Shown here: positions 7,479 to 16,060 of the stretch, one piece after another
Layout: every line of letters starts with the position of its first letter
Numbering within the stretch: the first letter of the stretch is position 1
Assembly (NCBI GenBank): GCA_021647315.1
Contig: JAKIUY010000026.1
Location: 1-42,641, forward strand
Reading direction: 5' to 3'
Length of the DNA: 42,641 nucleotides
DNA from: Victivallaceae bacterium
Lineage (GTDB): Bacteria; Verrucomicrobiota; Lentisphaeria; Victivallales; Victivallaceae
The notes under the pieces: generated by a model
Told to the model about the DNA's origin: nothing
What the model saw: only the letters and a program-made list of their open reading frames with translations
Database searches by the model: none
Made by a program: the position numbers and the translations under genes

Positions 7479-9227
7479 ATGAAGAAAAAAGCAATTAACT
7501 ACAGAAAATCAAGCTATCTGGCAATTGCAATGCTGGCAATTGCCACCGTATCGTCTACTCTGAAAGCCCAGGCAGCAGAGCCGGACAAAACCAAATTTCA
7601 TTTTACGGTAACTTCAGATGCCCATATGGGAAGAAGTTATGCTGATTTTGCGAAGTTCACCTGTCCGGCGATTCTGGCAAACCCAAGCGGCCCCGGTGCG
7701 TTTATGGTCAACACCGGTGATTTCGATGTTTTTACCAGAGTAAACGCCGCAATTAATGAACAGCTGATCCAACCATTGAAAGCTCAGGGCAAGGATTACT
7801 ACTGGTATCCGGTTCCCGGCAATCATGACTTGTATAACACTTCCAACGATCCTAAGTTCAGAACCGAAGAACCTGAAAAAACTCAGACCCGAGCATTAAT
7901 TGAGTATAACAAAAAAAATCTTAAACATATTGTAAACTGGGGTCCGGATTTTGAGTCAAAATTACCTGGCTACGAGAATAATGGTTCAAAATATACTAAT
8001 TACTCTTTTGATTACGGCAATTGCCACTTCGTCGTGCTTGACCTGTTTTATTCAAATGCAGTTGGTCCTAGAGGTTGCGGGAATTTTCATAAAGTTACGG
8101 AGCAATGGTTGGAAAATGATCTCAAAGCAAATAAAAAGCCGCATGTTTTTGTTTTTGGTCATCATCCGGTAATTACATACAAGGCCAAGTATGGTGATGG
8201 AGCGGCGGTCCCAGAAAAATACTTGCTGAATTTCCGTAGAAAACAGTTATGGAATCTGTTAAAAAAATATAAGGTAGATGCCTATTTATGCGGCCATATC
8301 CATAAATACGGTGTAGTGGTCAAAGATGGAATCACTCAGATCACGAACGGCAAAAGCGGCCTTAAGTCTCAAGCTTCGTACGTGATGATTTTTGTTGATG
8401 GCAACAAAATTACTTACAAATCATATCTTTATCGTTCCGTCGCCTGGCAAGAACTCGCCGGCACCATTGATCCCAGGCCGACTGATACTCCGCTCATGCC
8501 GGTAAAAACTACTGCCGTTGCTGAGACAGTTAAAAAAGCCGGTAAGCCAGCAGTCAAAACCACCACCCCAGTCACTGATAAGCCAACAGCAAAATCGACA
8601 GCTAATGACAAACTTCAATCTGCTGCATTGATTGGCTATTGGAGTTTTGATGCTGATTCCGGCAGCATTGCAACTGATGCCAGCGGTAATAATAATGGTG
8701 TCGTTCACGGTTCTCCTGAACATGTAGCTGGAGTGCACAGCAAAGCAATTATTTTTGACGGTAGCACCGATTTCATCAAAATTCCTGCCAGAAGTAAAAA
8801 ATGGCGTAATTTAAAACAATTGACCTTAATGGGCTGGTTTTACCGTGAAGATGGAGCTGAAGGGGTTACCGGAATTGATAAAGCCCAGATTTACCGCCTT
8901 ACTTCCACTGCGGTTGACACTACCAAAGCTAAATGGACATTTTGGTTGCGCGCCGAAAATGGTTCCACTCATTCAGTTACCGCGCCAACAGCGGTAAATA
9001 ACAATGAATGGCATCACCTCGCAGGAACCTATGATGGCAAAACCTTGAGGATTTATATTGACGGAGTTGAAGTGAAATCCAGAGATGATGTTTTTAACAT
9101 CAAAGATGCCGGCGGAGCTTTTGACATTGGGCGCAGAGATGGCGCAAGATATTTCAAAGGCAAAATTGACGAAGTAGGAGTTTACAGTACAGCTTTAAGT
9201 CAGGAAGAAATCTCTCAATTGAAGTGA
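7479..9227 (+). CDS. Secreted metallophosphoesterase fused to LamG domain
   Basis: 582 residues from ATG 7479, chosen because AAAGG lies 8 bases upstream; the ATG at 7473 is only 2 bases from it. A Sec signal peptide ends near KAQAAE. The calcineurin-like domain (~residues 30-310) shows all metal motifs in order: TSDAHMG, NTGDFD, VPGNHDLY, FGHHPVI and LCGHIHKYG, so two-metal phosphomonoesterase or phosphodiesterase activity is plausible. A Thr/Lys/Pro-rich linker (~335-378) leads to a C-terminal LamG domain (IGYWSFDADSGSIATDASGN; GWFYRE; HHLAGTYDGKTLRIYIDGVE; GKIDEVGVYSTALS). The LamG domain resembles that of the GH84 protein and probably holds the enzyme on a glycan. The natural substrate is unknown. 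Confidence 0.85.
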   Translation: MKKKAINYRKSSYLAIAMLAIATVSSTLKAQAAEPDKTKFHFTVTSDAHMGRSYADFAKFTCPAILANPSGPGAFMVNTGDFDVFTRVNAAINEQLIQPLKAQGKDYYWYPVPGNHDLYNTSNDPKFRTEEPEKTQTRALIEYNKKNLKHIVNWGPDFESKLPGYENNGSKYTNYSFDYGNCHFVVLDLFYSNAVGPRGCGNFHKVTEQWLENDLKANKKPHVFVFGHHPVITYKAKYGDGAAVPEKYLLNFRRKQLWNLLKKYKVDAYLCGHIHKYGVVVKDGITQITNGKSGLKSQASYVMIFVDGNKITYKSYLYRSVAWQELAGTIDPRPTDTPLMPVKTTAVAETVKKAGKPAVKTTTPVTDKPTAKSTANDKLQSAALIGYWSFDADSGSIATDASGNNNGVVHGSPEHVAGVHSKAIIFDGSTDFIKIPARSKKWRNLKQLTLMGWFYREDGAEGVTGIDKAQIYRLTSTAVDTTKAKWTFWLRAENGSTHSVTAPTAVNNNEWHHLAGTYDGKTLRIYIDGVEVKSRDDVFNIKDAGGAFDIGRRDGARYFKGKIDEVGVYSTALSQEEISQLK

Positions 9228-9249
9228 GAGTTCAAATAACCATATAGAA

Positions 9250-9286
9250 TCGTGCGAAATTCAACAGTTTTATGCATTTCGTACGA
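9250..9286 (+). repeat. Intergenic hairpin between metallophosphoesterase and beta-helix genes
   Basis: TCGTGCGAAAT (9250-9260) pairs with ATTTCGTACGA (9276-9286), 10 of 11 positions, around a 15-base loop. No T-run follows, so mRNA processing or a dispersed palindrome is more likely than a classical terminator. Confidence 0.45.
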
Positions 9287-9317
9287 GCCTGTGATAACCA
9301 AACAAGGAGAGTAAAAA

Positions 9318-10862
9318 ATGTTGAGAAAATTAATGACACTAATGATAATGGTGTTAGCTGGATTTACGGTTGCAGCGAATAAGTATTATGTATCATCAGT
9401 GAAGGGAAATGATGGTAATCCGGGAAGGCTTAACACACCATTTAAAACGATAATGCGTGCGGTTAAGAGCTCCACAGCTGGTGATACAATTTATCTTGAC
9501 AGCGGAATTTATAGAGAAGAAATCGTGTTTAATGGCAGAGCACGCGGAAAAAAAGGTGCGCCGATAACCTTGACTGCAAAGCGTGGCGCCACCCCCATTA
9601 TTAAGGGTTCTGATATTGTGACCGGATGGACAAAGTACAAGAATAACATCTGGATGAAACGTAATTGGCAACATAATTCACAGCAGTTTTTTGCCGATGG
9701 AAAAATTCTCCAGCAGATTGGATTTCAAAGTAAGGCTTATCCCAAAGCGGCAAGTGACGGCAATTGGATGATCAGAACCGTTGGAAAAGATTTAGCTGAC
9801 ATTCAGGAAAATTCATTCTACTACGACTTCAAGCAAAAAGTCCTCTATGTGTGGTTGAAAAATGGAGTAAATCCCAATAGAAAGCTTATTGAAGCAAGTA
9901 CTAGAATGTATTTAATCAATGCCAATAACAGCCAATATATAACGATAAAAGGTATCACCTTCAGACATTCAAATACCTCCGCATTTAAACAGGGTGGCGC
10001 TGCGCTGGAAATGGGCTCTTATTGCATTATTCAGGATTGCGATATTCAATGGTGTGATTTTGCGGGGATCTCGCCCGGCTATCAACAGCAAGGGACTCAA
10101 ATTATTAATTCAATTATCAGCAATAACGGAGATTCCGGCATCGGGCCCTGTCGACACAAAAACTTTCTGATAAAAAACTGCACGATTGAAGGTAATAATT
10201 ATCGGCAATTTAATCAAACTTGGCACGCCGGTGGCATTAAGGCGGTCGGAGTAGATACCTGGGGGACTATAGAAAATTGCGTTATCGGCAATAATCTAGC
10301 AACCGGCATCTGGTTTGACTCATGCCGTGATTTGAGCGGTAAAAGTGTTATCAGAAATAATTATATCTACAATAACGCCCGGCAGGGCGGCATCATGATT
10401 GAACTTTCGGATCAGGTCTCAATTATTAATAATGTTCTTTACAATAATGACCAGTTCGGTATCCATTATGTCGTTTCATCTTACGGCAAAATAATTGGAA
10501 ATATGATTGTCGGACAGCGGGATTTTATTGCTCTGGATGTTTCAGGGCCGCGCAATAATTCAGAAGCTAAATTAAGTCATAATGTTATAATGCGCAATTC
10601 TGTTATTGACAGTAAATGTAAATATGATCTGCATATGATTCAACCGGATGGGAAATATGTGACAAATAACAGCTGTGATTACAACTTTTTCAGCAGGAAA
10701 GGCGGCCCGAAGCTTCGTTATAATGAGGGCGGACGGAAAAATTGGCGTGATATTATGGTAACCGGCGATTTGAAAAAATGGCAACAGAAAACCGGTTATG
10801 ATAAACACAGCGTTGTTATTGATAAAAATAAACTGAAAGATATAAAAATAAGAACAAAATAA
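9318..10862 (+). CDS. Secreted right-handed parallel beta-helix protein
   Basis: 514 residues with a Sec signal peptide (about 1-20, ending TVAAN). The mature start KYYVSSVKGNDGNPGRLNTP and FKTIMRAV...GDTIYLDSGIYRE is the typical opening of secreted beta-helix proteins of the pectate-lyase/DUF1565 type. Repeating coils run to about residue 430 (ITIKGITFRHSN, CIIQDCDIQWCDFAG, FLIKNCTIEGNN, GTIENCVIGNN, SVIRNNYIYNN, SIINNVLYNN). Such folds include polysaccharide lyases and glycoside hydrolases, but I see no motif that decides the activity. Ribosome site AAGGAGAG precedes ATG 9318. The frame stops at TAA 10860-10862, and the same phase then stays open into an esterase-like remnant. Confidence 0.8.
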   Translation: MLRKLMTLMIMVLAGFTVAANKYYVSSVKGNDGNPGRLNTPFKTIMRAVKSSTAGDTIYLDSGIYREEIVFNGRARGKKGAPITLTAKRGATPIIKGSDIVTGWTKYKNNIWMKRNWQHNSQQFFADGKILQQIGFQSKAYPKAASDGNWMIRTVGKDLADIQENSFYYDFKQKVLYVWLKNGVNPNRKLIEASTRMYLINANNSQYITIKGITFRHSNTSAFKQGGAALEMGSYCIIQDCDIQWCDFAGISPGYQQQGTQIINSIISNNGDSGIGPCRHKNFLIKNCTIEGNNYRQFNQTWHAGGIKAVGVDTWGTIENCVIGNNLATGIWFDSCRDLSGKSVIRNNYIYNNARQGGIMIELSDQVSIINNVLYNNDQFGIHYVVSSYGKIIGNMIVGQRDFIALDVSGPRNNSEAKLSHNVIMRNSVIDSKCKYDLHMIQPDGKYVTNNSCDYNFFSRKGGPKLRYNEGGRKNWRDIMVTGDLKKWQQKTGYDKHSVVIDKNKLKDIKIRTK

Positions 10863-11054
10863 GCTTGTATACTTGGATCAATTGTAATTAACGATTTATA
10901 TACTTTAACAAAAACAAAAGCAAATCCAAAAAGATGGATGAAAAGTCCTGGTAATGTCCATTTTAATAAAACGGGCTACATTGCACAAGGTAAAGCAACT
11001 GCTGCTGTAATCCTTAAACAATTGTCAATTAAACGCAGCAATAAAATCGATTAA
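10863..11054 (+). pseudogene. Remnant of an SGNH/GDSL-type hydrolase C-terminus
   Basis: In the same phase as the preceding beta-helix gene, 63 codons stay open to TAA 11052-11054 but have no suitable start. They include INDLYTLT and then GNVHFNKTGYIAQGKA, followed by AVILKQL. In SGNH hydrolases (acetylesterases, sialate O-acetylesterases) the last block typically reads D.VHF...GY..LG...A..I and carries the catalytic His. The likely reading is that a whole esterase gene once stood here, or that one was fused to the beta-helix gene and was cut off. I see no upstream blocks of the family. Confidence 0.5.
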
Positions 11055-11196
11055 CGGATATACTTTGAGCGAGAAGAAACTTAGCTTTTTTGTGTGATAC
11101 TGGTAATACTGAACTGCTTTTTGTAAGTTGTTGGCTACTAGAAGTCAACAATGATTTGTAAAGGACAGTAACAGCGTTATCTGGGTGCGTAAAAAA
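11055..11196. other. Intergenic leader region before the ABC importer
   Basis: With the remnant just before it, this completes a gap of about 380 bases between the beta-helix gene and the binding-protein gene. I see no gene, tRNA or clear hairpin in it; the promoter candidate follows directly. Confidence 0.4.
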
Positions 11197-11224
11197 TTAA
11201 GATTTCAAGCGTTTAAAGTATAAT
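11197..11224 (+). promoter_or_regulatory. Candidate promoter of the sugar ABC importer operon
   Basis: TTAAGA (11197-11202) and a perfect TATAAT (11219-11224) are 16 bases apart and lie about 20 bases upstream of the binding-protein ATG at 11245. The long gap before the importer fits a separate transcription unit. The GTYAT operator-like pair of the two regulators is not evident here. Confidence 0.45.
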
Positions 11225-11244
11225 ACATATTAGGAAATATTACA

Positions 11245-12744
11245 ATGTCAACAAAGTATTTTTTGTTTATTATTATAATACTGCTCGCCCTGTTGAGTGT
11301 TGTAGCAGTAATAACAATTCCGCAGGAGCAGTTAAACGGCAAGGTGCCGCTGATTTATGCTACAGGCACTAATGCGCAACGTCAGGCGGAGGTAAAAGCA
11401 TTCAACAAGCTCTACCCGCAAGATCATCTGATGATCGATGCCAACAACAGAAGTGTAATGAAGGTTATTGTTCAGAGTTGTGCTAATATGGGGCCTGATC
11501 TTATTGACGGTATATTCAGATGGAATGTTGAAACCTATCTTGATGCCGGGATATTATGGGATATTACCGATTATGCAGCTGAAATGGGGTTTGGTCCCGA
11601 TACTCTGCCTGAAACAGTACGTCCGTTGGTAATGCTGAAGGTTCTTGATGACAATGGCAATATCGTTACCCGTCAATTCTCATATCCATGCAATGTATAT
11701 CATAATTTTATAATCTATAATAAGACTATTTTTGATAAGTATAAGGTTCCCTATCCGCCAGAGGATTTGACTTGGAAAGAGTATATAAAACTTGGACAGC
11801 AGCTGACAATCTATAAAAATAAACACGATAAACTGCCGAAAATATTCGGTGCTACCGGTCTTTCCCCTAAATCAATTATCTGGGAGTTCGGCGGTGATTT
11901 CCTCAACAAAGACGGCACCAGATGCACTCTGAATACCAAAGAGGTTGCAGATGCCATGATGTTTCACCATGATCTTTTTTATAAATATAAAATTGCCCCA
12001 ACCCCGACTCAAAAGGCCGGTGTTGCAGCACAGGGCGGTCAAGGCAGCAGTTTTATTACCTGGCTTGCCGATGGTAAACTGGCCATGTATCCTATTGCCC
12101 GATATGCGGTGGGAGATTTGCGTCTGTTTGCTCATGAACAGCAGAAAGCACGGGATAAATGGTTGAAAATTCATCCTGATGCCAAGCCGCATGAAGGACC
12201 ACAGGTCTATAAATATGGTGCATGTTTAATTCCACGCTTTGCCGCCGGGAAACGTTATGCTACTTTTGATGCACGTTGTGCCGGAATTAACAGAAATTCC
12301 AAGAATCGAAAAGAAGCCCTCAATTATCTCCAGTTTTTAGCCTCAAAAAAATACAGTGATTTAATCAATATGGCGGCGGATTGTAAACCGGGCAATAAAA
12401 AATATATAAATATGCAGGAGATGATTAATCCTGATTATCCAGATGAGGAACAGATTCATGAAATGTCATTGAAATCAGTCCCATTCGGTAGAGGAATCCC
12501 ACGCAGTATGTTTGTCAGTAATGCAACTATAAGCCGCAATTTCAAATTAATTGAAGATAAAGTAACCGCGACACCGGAACTTACCCGAGGTGAAATTGTA
12601 AGAGCTCTGGAACGTATTACCCATAATATTGATTTAGAAATTGCCCGTAACATAAAACGCAATCCTAAATTATCAAAATTATACCAGAAAATGTTGCAGC
12701 AAGGTTCAATCCCGATAGCATTAAACCTAAAGGAGATTGACTGA
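11245..12744 (+). CDS. Sugar ABC transporter substrate-binding protein, membrane-anchored
   Basis: 499 residues, within the size range of family 1 extracellular solute-binding proteins. The N-terminus (about 1-28) is a hydrophobic segment with no clear cleavage or lipobox, so it may act as a membrane anchor. The mature part begins with the family's open beta-alpha pattern (GKVPLIYATGTNAQRQAEVKAF; DLIDGIF), and later has FIIYNKTIFDKYKVPYPPED, the usual hinge-proximal block, and ALNYLQFLASK near the C-terminus. The stop overlaps the next gene's ATG by one base (TGATG at 12742-12746), so it is translationally coupled to the permeases. It should capture oligosaccharides released by the secreted enzymes. 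Specificity cannot be read from the sequence. Confidence 0.88.
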   Translation: MSTKYFLFIIIILLALLSVVAVITIPQEQLNGKVPLIYATGTNAQRQAEVKAFNKLYPQDHLMIDANNRSVMKVIVQSCANMGPDLIDGIFRWNVETYLDAGILWDITDYAAEMGFGPDTLPETVRPLVMLKVLDDNGNIVTRQFSYPCNVYHNFIIYNKTIFDKYKVPYPPEDLTWKEYIKLGQQLTIYKNKHDKLPKIFGATGLSPKSIIWEFGGDFLNKDGTRCTLNTKEVADAMMFHHDLFYKYKIAPTPTQKAGVAAQGGQGSSFITWLADGKLAMYPIARYAVGDLRLFAHEQQKARDKWLKIHPDAKPHEGPQVYKYGACLIPRFAAGKRYATFDARCAGINRNSKNRKEALNYLQFLASKKYSDLINMAADCKPGNKKYINMQEMINPDYPDEEQIHEMSLKSVPFGRGIPRSMFVSNATISRNFKLIEDKVTATPELTRGEIVRALERITHNIDLEIARNIKRNPKLSKLYQKMLQQGSIPIALNLKEID

Positions 12745-13856
12745 TGGCACTATCCAAAACTCAAAAAAATATTTTTACCGCTATCTTGTTTCTCCTGCCC
12801 AACTTAATTGGCTTTCTCTGTTTTACTGCAGGACCGGTTCTGCTCAGCCTGTACATGAGCTTTACCAACTGGAGCTTAAGGGTATCAACAGAACTTGAAT
12901 GGATCGGGTTAAGAAATTATAGCGACCTGCTCAACGACCCGATGTTATGGTTTTTCCTCTATAACACCCTCTATTTTATGTTGGGCATTCCGTTCAGTGT
13001 TTTCGGCAGCCTTATACTGGCAAATATGCTGGTGAGTTCCATGATTATTAAAAAACGTAGAAAACGTTTTACTCTGGCCGCAGTTATTTTGGTTATAGGC
13101 TTCATCAGTTGTGCCCTTATCGCAGCAAATGGCAGTTATGATATTGCGTTGTTACTGGCGGTATTATATATTGCCGGAATATGCGGCGTTATGTGGGGAT
13201 CAACAACCTATAGAACAATGTTTTATATTCCGAGTTTTGCCTCCGGGGTGGCAACTGTAATTTTATGGATACAGATATTCAACCCCCATTATGGTTTGCT
13301 CAACGGCGTGATCGATAATGTTTTATCTTTCGTCGGTATTCATGCTGATTTGCCAACATGGCTTACCAGTACCAAAAGTCTCATGGGGGTTTTACCATTT
13401 CCTGAAAGCTTTAATAATGGCGGGTTCGGATTAGGAGCCAGAGAAGCCATGATCATAATGGGTGTCTGGATGACCATCGGCGGGAATAATATGATTCTTT
13501 ATCTCGCTTCAATCTCAAATATACCGGAATCGCTCTATGAAGCCGCTGAAATGGATGGAGCCGGCTCCATGGCTAAATTTTTCCACATCACTATTCCATC
13601 AGTGGCTCCAACAACATTCTTTATTGCTATAATGTCAGTTATAGGTGGCTTGCAGGGCGGGTTTGAGAATGCAAAGATAATGACTGGTGGTGGCCCGGCA
13701 GGCACCACGACCACGCTGGCATATTATATTTATACAATGGGCTTTGAAGAATTGCGTTTTGGCTATGCGTCGGCAATATCATGGTTGATGTTTATCTTGG
13801 TCTTTGGATTGACAATCGTTAACTGGAAATATGGCAACCGGAAAATGGAGATGTAA
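12744..13856 (+). CDS. Sugar ABC transporter permease, MalF/UgpA type
   Basis: 370 residues of membrane protein. The EAA cytoplasmic loop is clear (YEAAEMDGAGSMAKFFHITI), which is the docking site for the transport ATPase. The usual length is about 290-310 residues; the extra length comes from an insertion (~residues 92-150) with a basic patch KKRRKR and two further hydrophobic segments (LAAVILVIGFISCALIAA; IALLLAVLYIAGICGVMWG). A second spacer near residues 205-230 also adds length. The start ATG 12744 overlaps the previous stop, with AGGAG upstream at 12731-12735, and its own stop overlaps the next start. It pairs with the following MalG-type permease. Confidence 0.88.
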   Translation: MALSKTQKNIFTAILFLLPNLIGFLCFTAGPVLLSLYMSFTNWSLRVSTELEWIGLRNYSDLLNDPMLWFFLYNTLYFMLGIPFSVFGSLILANMLVSSMIIKKRRKRFTLAAVILVIGFISCALIAANGSYDIALLLAVLYIAGICGVMWGSTTYRTMFYIPSFASGVATVILWIQIFNPHYGLLNGVIDNVLSFVGIHADLPTWLTSTKSLMGVLPFPESFNNGGFGLGAREAMIIMGVWMTIGGNNMILYLASISNIPESLYEAAEMDGAGSMAKFFHITIPSVAPTTFFIAIMSVIGGLQGGFENAKIMTGGGPAGTTTTLAYYIYTMGFEELRFGYASAISWLMFILVFGLTIVNWKYGNRKMEM

Positions 13857-14773
13857 TGAAAATTCAACCTGAAATTATCAACCATAAATCTGAAATAACC
13901 AAATCCTGGACTCAAACTCCAGAGTGGCAGGCAACTCTCACTATAATTAAATTTTTTGCGATAACCTTTCTTGCAGGATTGATGTTTCTGCCATTTGTCT
14001 GGATGATATGTACCGCATTCAAATCAGGCATCGAAGTGCAAAGTCCACATTTTTGGCCCAAAGCACTGCATCCTGAAAATTTTTCTATTGTTTTACGCCT
14101 TCAAAAAGACAGCATCCGCCACACTTTCCTGAACCTGCACCTCCTTCGATGGATATTCAATAGTGTTTTTGTCGCAAGCTGGGTTGTCACCCTGCAGGTC
14201 ATCACAAGCAGTTTGGCGGCTTATGCTTTCAGCCGTATCACTTGGCCTGGCAGAGACAAATTTTTCCTCGCCTATCTTGCTACAATGATGATTCCTGGAC
14301 TGGTGCTGACGATACCTCAATTTCAGATTATGGTATCTCTGGATATAGTCAATACTTATAGAGGATTAATTATTCCCGGTGCGTTTACTGCATTCGGAAC
14401 ATTTATGCTAAGGCAATTCATGCTTGGTATTCCAATGAGCTATAATGAAGCTGCTGAAATGGATGGCGCTTCGCATCTTCAGGTATATCTTGACATTATT
14501 CTGCCGTTAACCAAACCTGGTCTTATCACCCTCGCAATATTTACCTTTCTTGGATCATATCGCAATCTGCTCTGGCCACTGATTATGGTGAAAACCCCCG
14601 CATTACGTACCGTGCCTATCGGTTTACTTTCATTTCAGGGTGATTACGGCACCCAGACAGAGCTGTTGATGGCCGCTACTGTTATTTGTATAATTCCGCT
14701 GATTGTATTATTTATTATTCTGCAGAAAAAACTGGTTCGCGGCATTAATCTAGGTGGAGGGGTTAAAGAATAA
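13856..14773 (+). CDS. Sugar ABC transporter permease, MalG/UgpE type
   Basis: 305 residues, normal length for the family. The first ~35 residues are a cytosolic extension rich in polar residues, followed by six predicted membrane segments (for example FFAITFLAGLMFLPFVWMIC and the C-terminal ICIIPLIVLFIILQ). The EAA loop reads NEAAEMDGASHLQVYLDIIL followed by P. The start overlaps the previous stop (TAATG, 13854-13858). No ATP-binding subunit gene is in the window, so the importer probably uses a shared MsmK/MalK-type ATPase encoded elsewhere. This is common for family 1 sugar importers. Confidence 0.9.
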   Translation: MKIQPEIINHKSEITKSWTQTPEWQATLTIIKFFAITFLAGLMFLPFVWMICTAFKSGIEVQSPHFWPKALHPENFSIVLRLQKDSIRHTFLNLHLLRWIFNSVFVASWVVTLQVITSSLAAYAFSRITWPGRDKFFLAYLATMMIPGLVLTIPQFQIMVSLDIVNTYRGLIIPGAFTAFGTFMLRQFMLGIPMSYNEAAEMDGASHLQVYLDIILPLTKPGLITLAIFTFLGSYRNLLWPLIMVKTPALRTVPIGLLSFQGDYGTQTELLMAATVICIIPLIVLFIILQKKLVRGINLGGGVKE

Positions 14774-14774
14774 G

Positions 14775-16019
14775 ATGAAAATATTAAAACCGAAAGCACG
14801 AATAGCAAAGTTTGAAAAACTGGGGTACGGCATGTTTATCCATTGGGGACTCTACTCGCAGCTGGGCCAAGGTGAATGGATTCAGAATTACCGAAAAATA
14901 CCCAAAGATGAATATGCAAAATTAGCACAGACGTTTACCGCCGAAGATTTTGATGCGGGTAAAATTGTGAAGATCGCAAAAAACGCAGGGATGAAATATA
15001 TAACGCTGACAACCCGTCACCATGATGGATTCTCACTTTTTGACACCAAGGGATTATGCAAATTTGATGCTCCTCACAGTGCGGCAAAACGTGATCTGGT
15101 TGCGGAATTCGCAGCTGCCTGTCGGGCGGAAGGAATAATCCCGTTTTTTTATCACACAACTCTAGATTGGTACCAAGATAGCTTTGAAAACAGTTTCGAT
15201 GACTATCTGGAATATCTCAATAAATCGGTAGAAATTCTCTGTAGGAACTATGGCGAAATCGGCGGTTTATGGTTTGATGGCAACTGGAGTAAACCTGATG
15301 CGGACTGGAAAGAAGATGAACTTTATGCCACCATCAGAAAATATCAGCCGGAGGCGATGATTATCAATAACACCGGCTTGTCGCATCGTGGCGAACCGGG
15401 CAATATTGAAATTGACAGTGTCACTTTTGAACGCGGCCGGCCGACAAAAATGGATCGCCGAGGTATGAAAAAATACCTGGCCGCCGAAATGTGCCAGACC
15501 ATGAATGAACATTGGGGAATCGGAGCTCACGATTTTTACTACCTGTCACCGAAAGAGATTATTGAAGCCCTGGCCGACTGCCGTAAAGTCGGTGCCAATT
15601 TTCTGTTGAACGTTGGCTTGACTGCAACAGGCGACATTCCCGGATATGAACGCGAAGCTCTGTTACGGGTTGGCGACTGGGTAAAAGAATATGCCGACAT
15701 TATCTATAATGCGCAACCGACAGACATCATAGGGCAAGACAGGGATTTTGCTTTGACACTCAATGGTAAAATCTACCTGTTTATCTATAATCTGAATGCT
15801 GCAGGTAATAAACATGTTTCGATTGGTGGGAATGGCAATGGGATGAGGTCATTTTCCAACCTGAAAAAACAGGCAGTAAGCGTGCGCTGGCTGGATTCCG
15901 GTGAATCATTGAAATTCACCAGTAGCAGCAATGCCGGCCTTTTAACTATTGATGCAACCGGCTTTCCCTATGGAACCAATCTGGTCGTTCGCGTCGCTGA
16001 AGTAAAAACAGATGAATAA
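14775..16019 (+). CDS. Alpha-L-fucosidase, GH29, cytosolic
   Basis: 414 residues from ATG 14775, one base after the permease stop; GGTGGAGGGG (14753-14762) gives a strong though slightly distant ribosome site, so a GTG at 14754 inside the permease gene is less likely. GH29 hallmarks are YGMFIHWGLYSQLGQGEW, TLTTRHHDGFSLFDT and GGLWFDGNW; the Asp of LWFDG (residue 168) is the expected nucleophile by family knowledge. The later NFLLNVGLTATGDIP block is also typical. The short C-terminal beta domain is present. There is no signal peptide, so it should act on fucosylated oligosaccharides after uptake by the coupled importer. This is the clearest substrate clue in the window. Confidence 0.92.
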   Translation: MKILKPKARIAKFEKLGYGMFIHWGLYSQLGQGEWIQNYRKIPKDEYAKLAQTFTAEDFDAGKIVKIAKNAGMKYITLTTRHHDGFSLFDTKGLCKFDAPHSAAKRDLVAEFAAACRAEGIIPFFYHTTLDWYQDSFENSFDDYLEYLNKSVEILCRNYGEIGGLWFDGNWSKPDADWKEDELYATIRKYQPEAMIINNTGLSHRGEPGNIEIDSVTFERGRPTKMDRRGMKKYLAAEMCQTMNEHWGIGAHDFYYLSPKEIIEALADCRKVGANFLLNVGLTATGDIPGYEREALLRVGDWVKEYADIIYNAQPTDIIGQDRDFALTLNGKIYLFIYNLNAAGNKHVSIGGNGNGMRSFSNLKKQAVSVRWLDSGESLKFTSSSNAGLLTIDATGFPYGTNLVVRVAEVKTDE

Positions 16020-16038
16020 AACCGACTTTGCCGGAACT
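16020..16038 (+). repeat. Degenerate copy of the AACCGGCTTTGCCGGAACT palindrome
   Basis: AACCGACTTTGCCGGAACT differs by one base from the copies at 472-490 and (inverted) 22636-22654; the change breaks one pair of the CCGG...CCGG stem. It starts directly after the fucosidase stop codon at 16017-16019. Confidence 0.6.
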
Positions 16039-16060
16039 AAAAAAAATTGAGACATTACTA

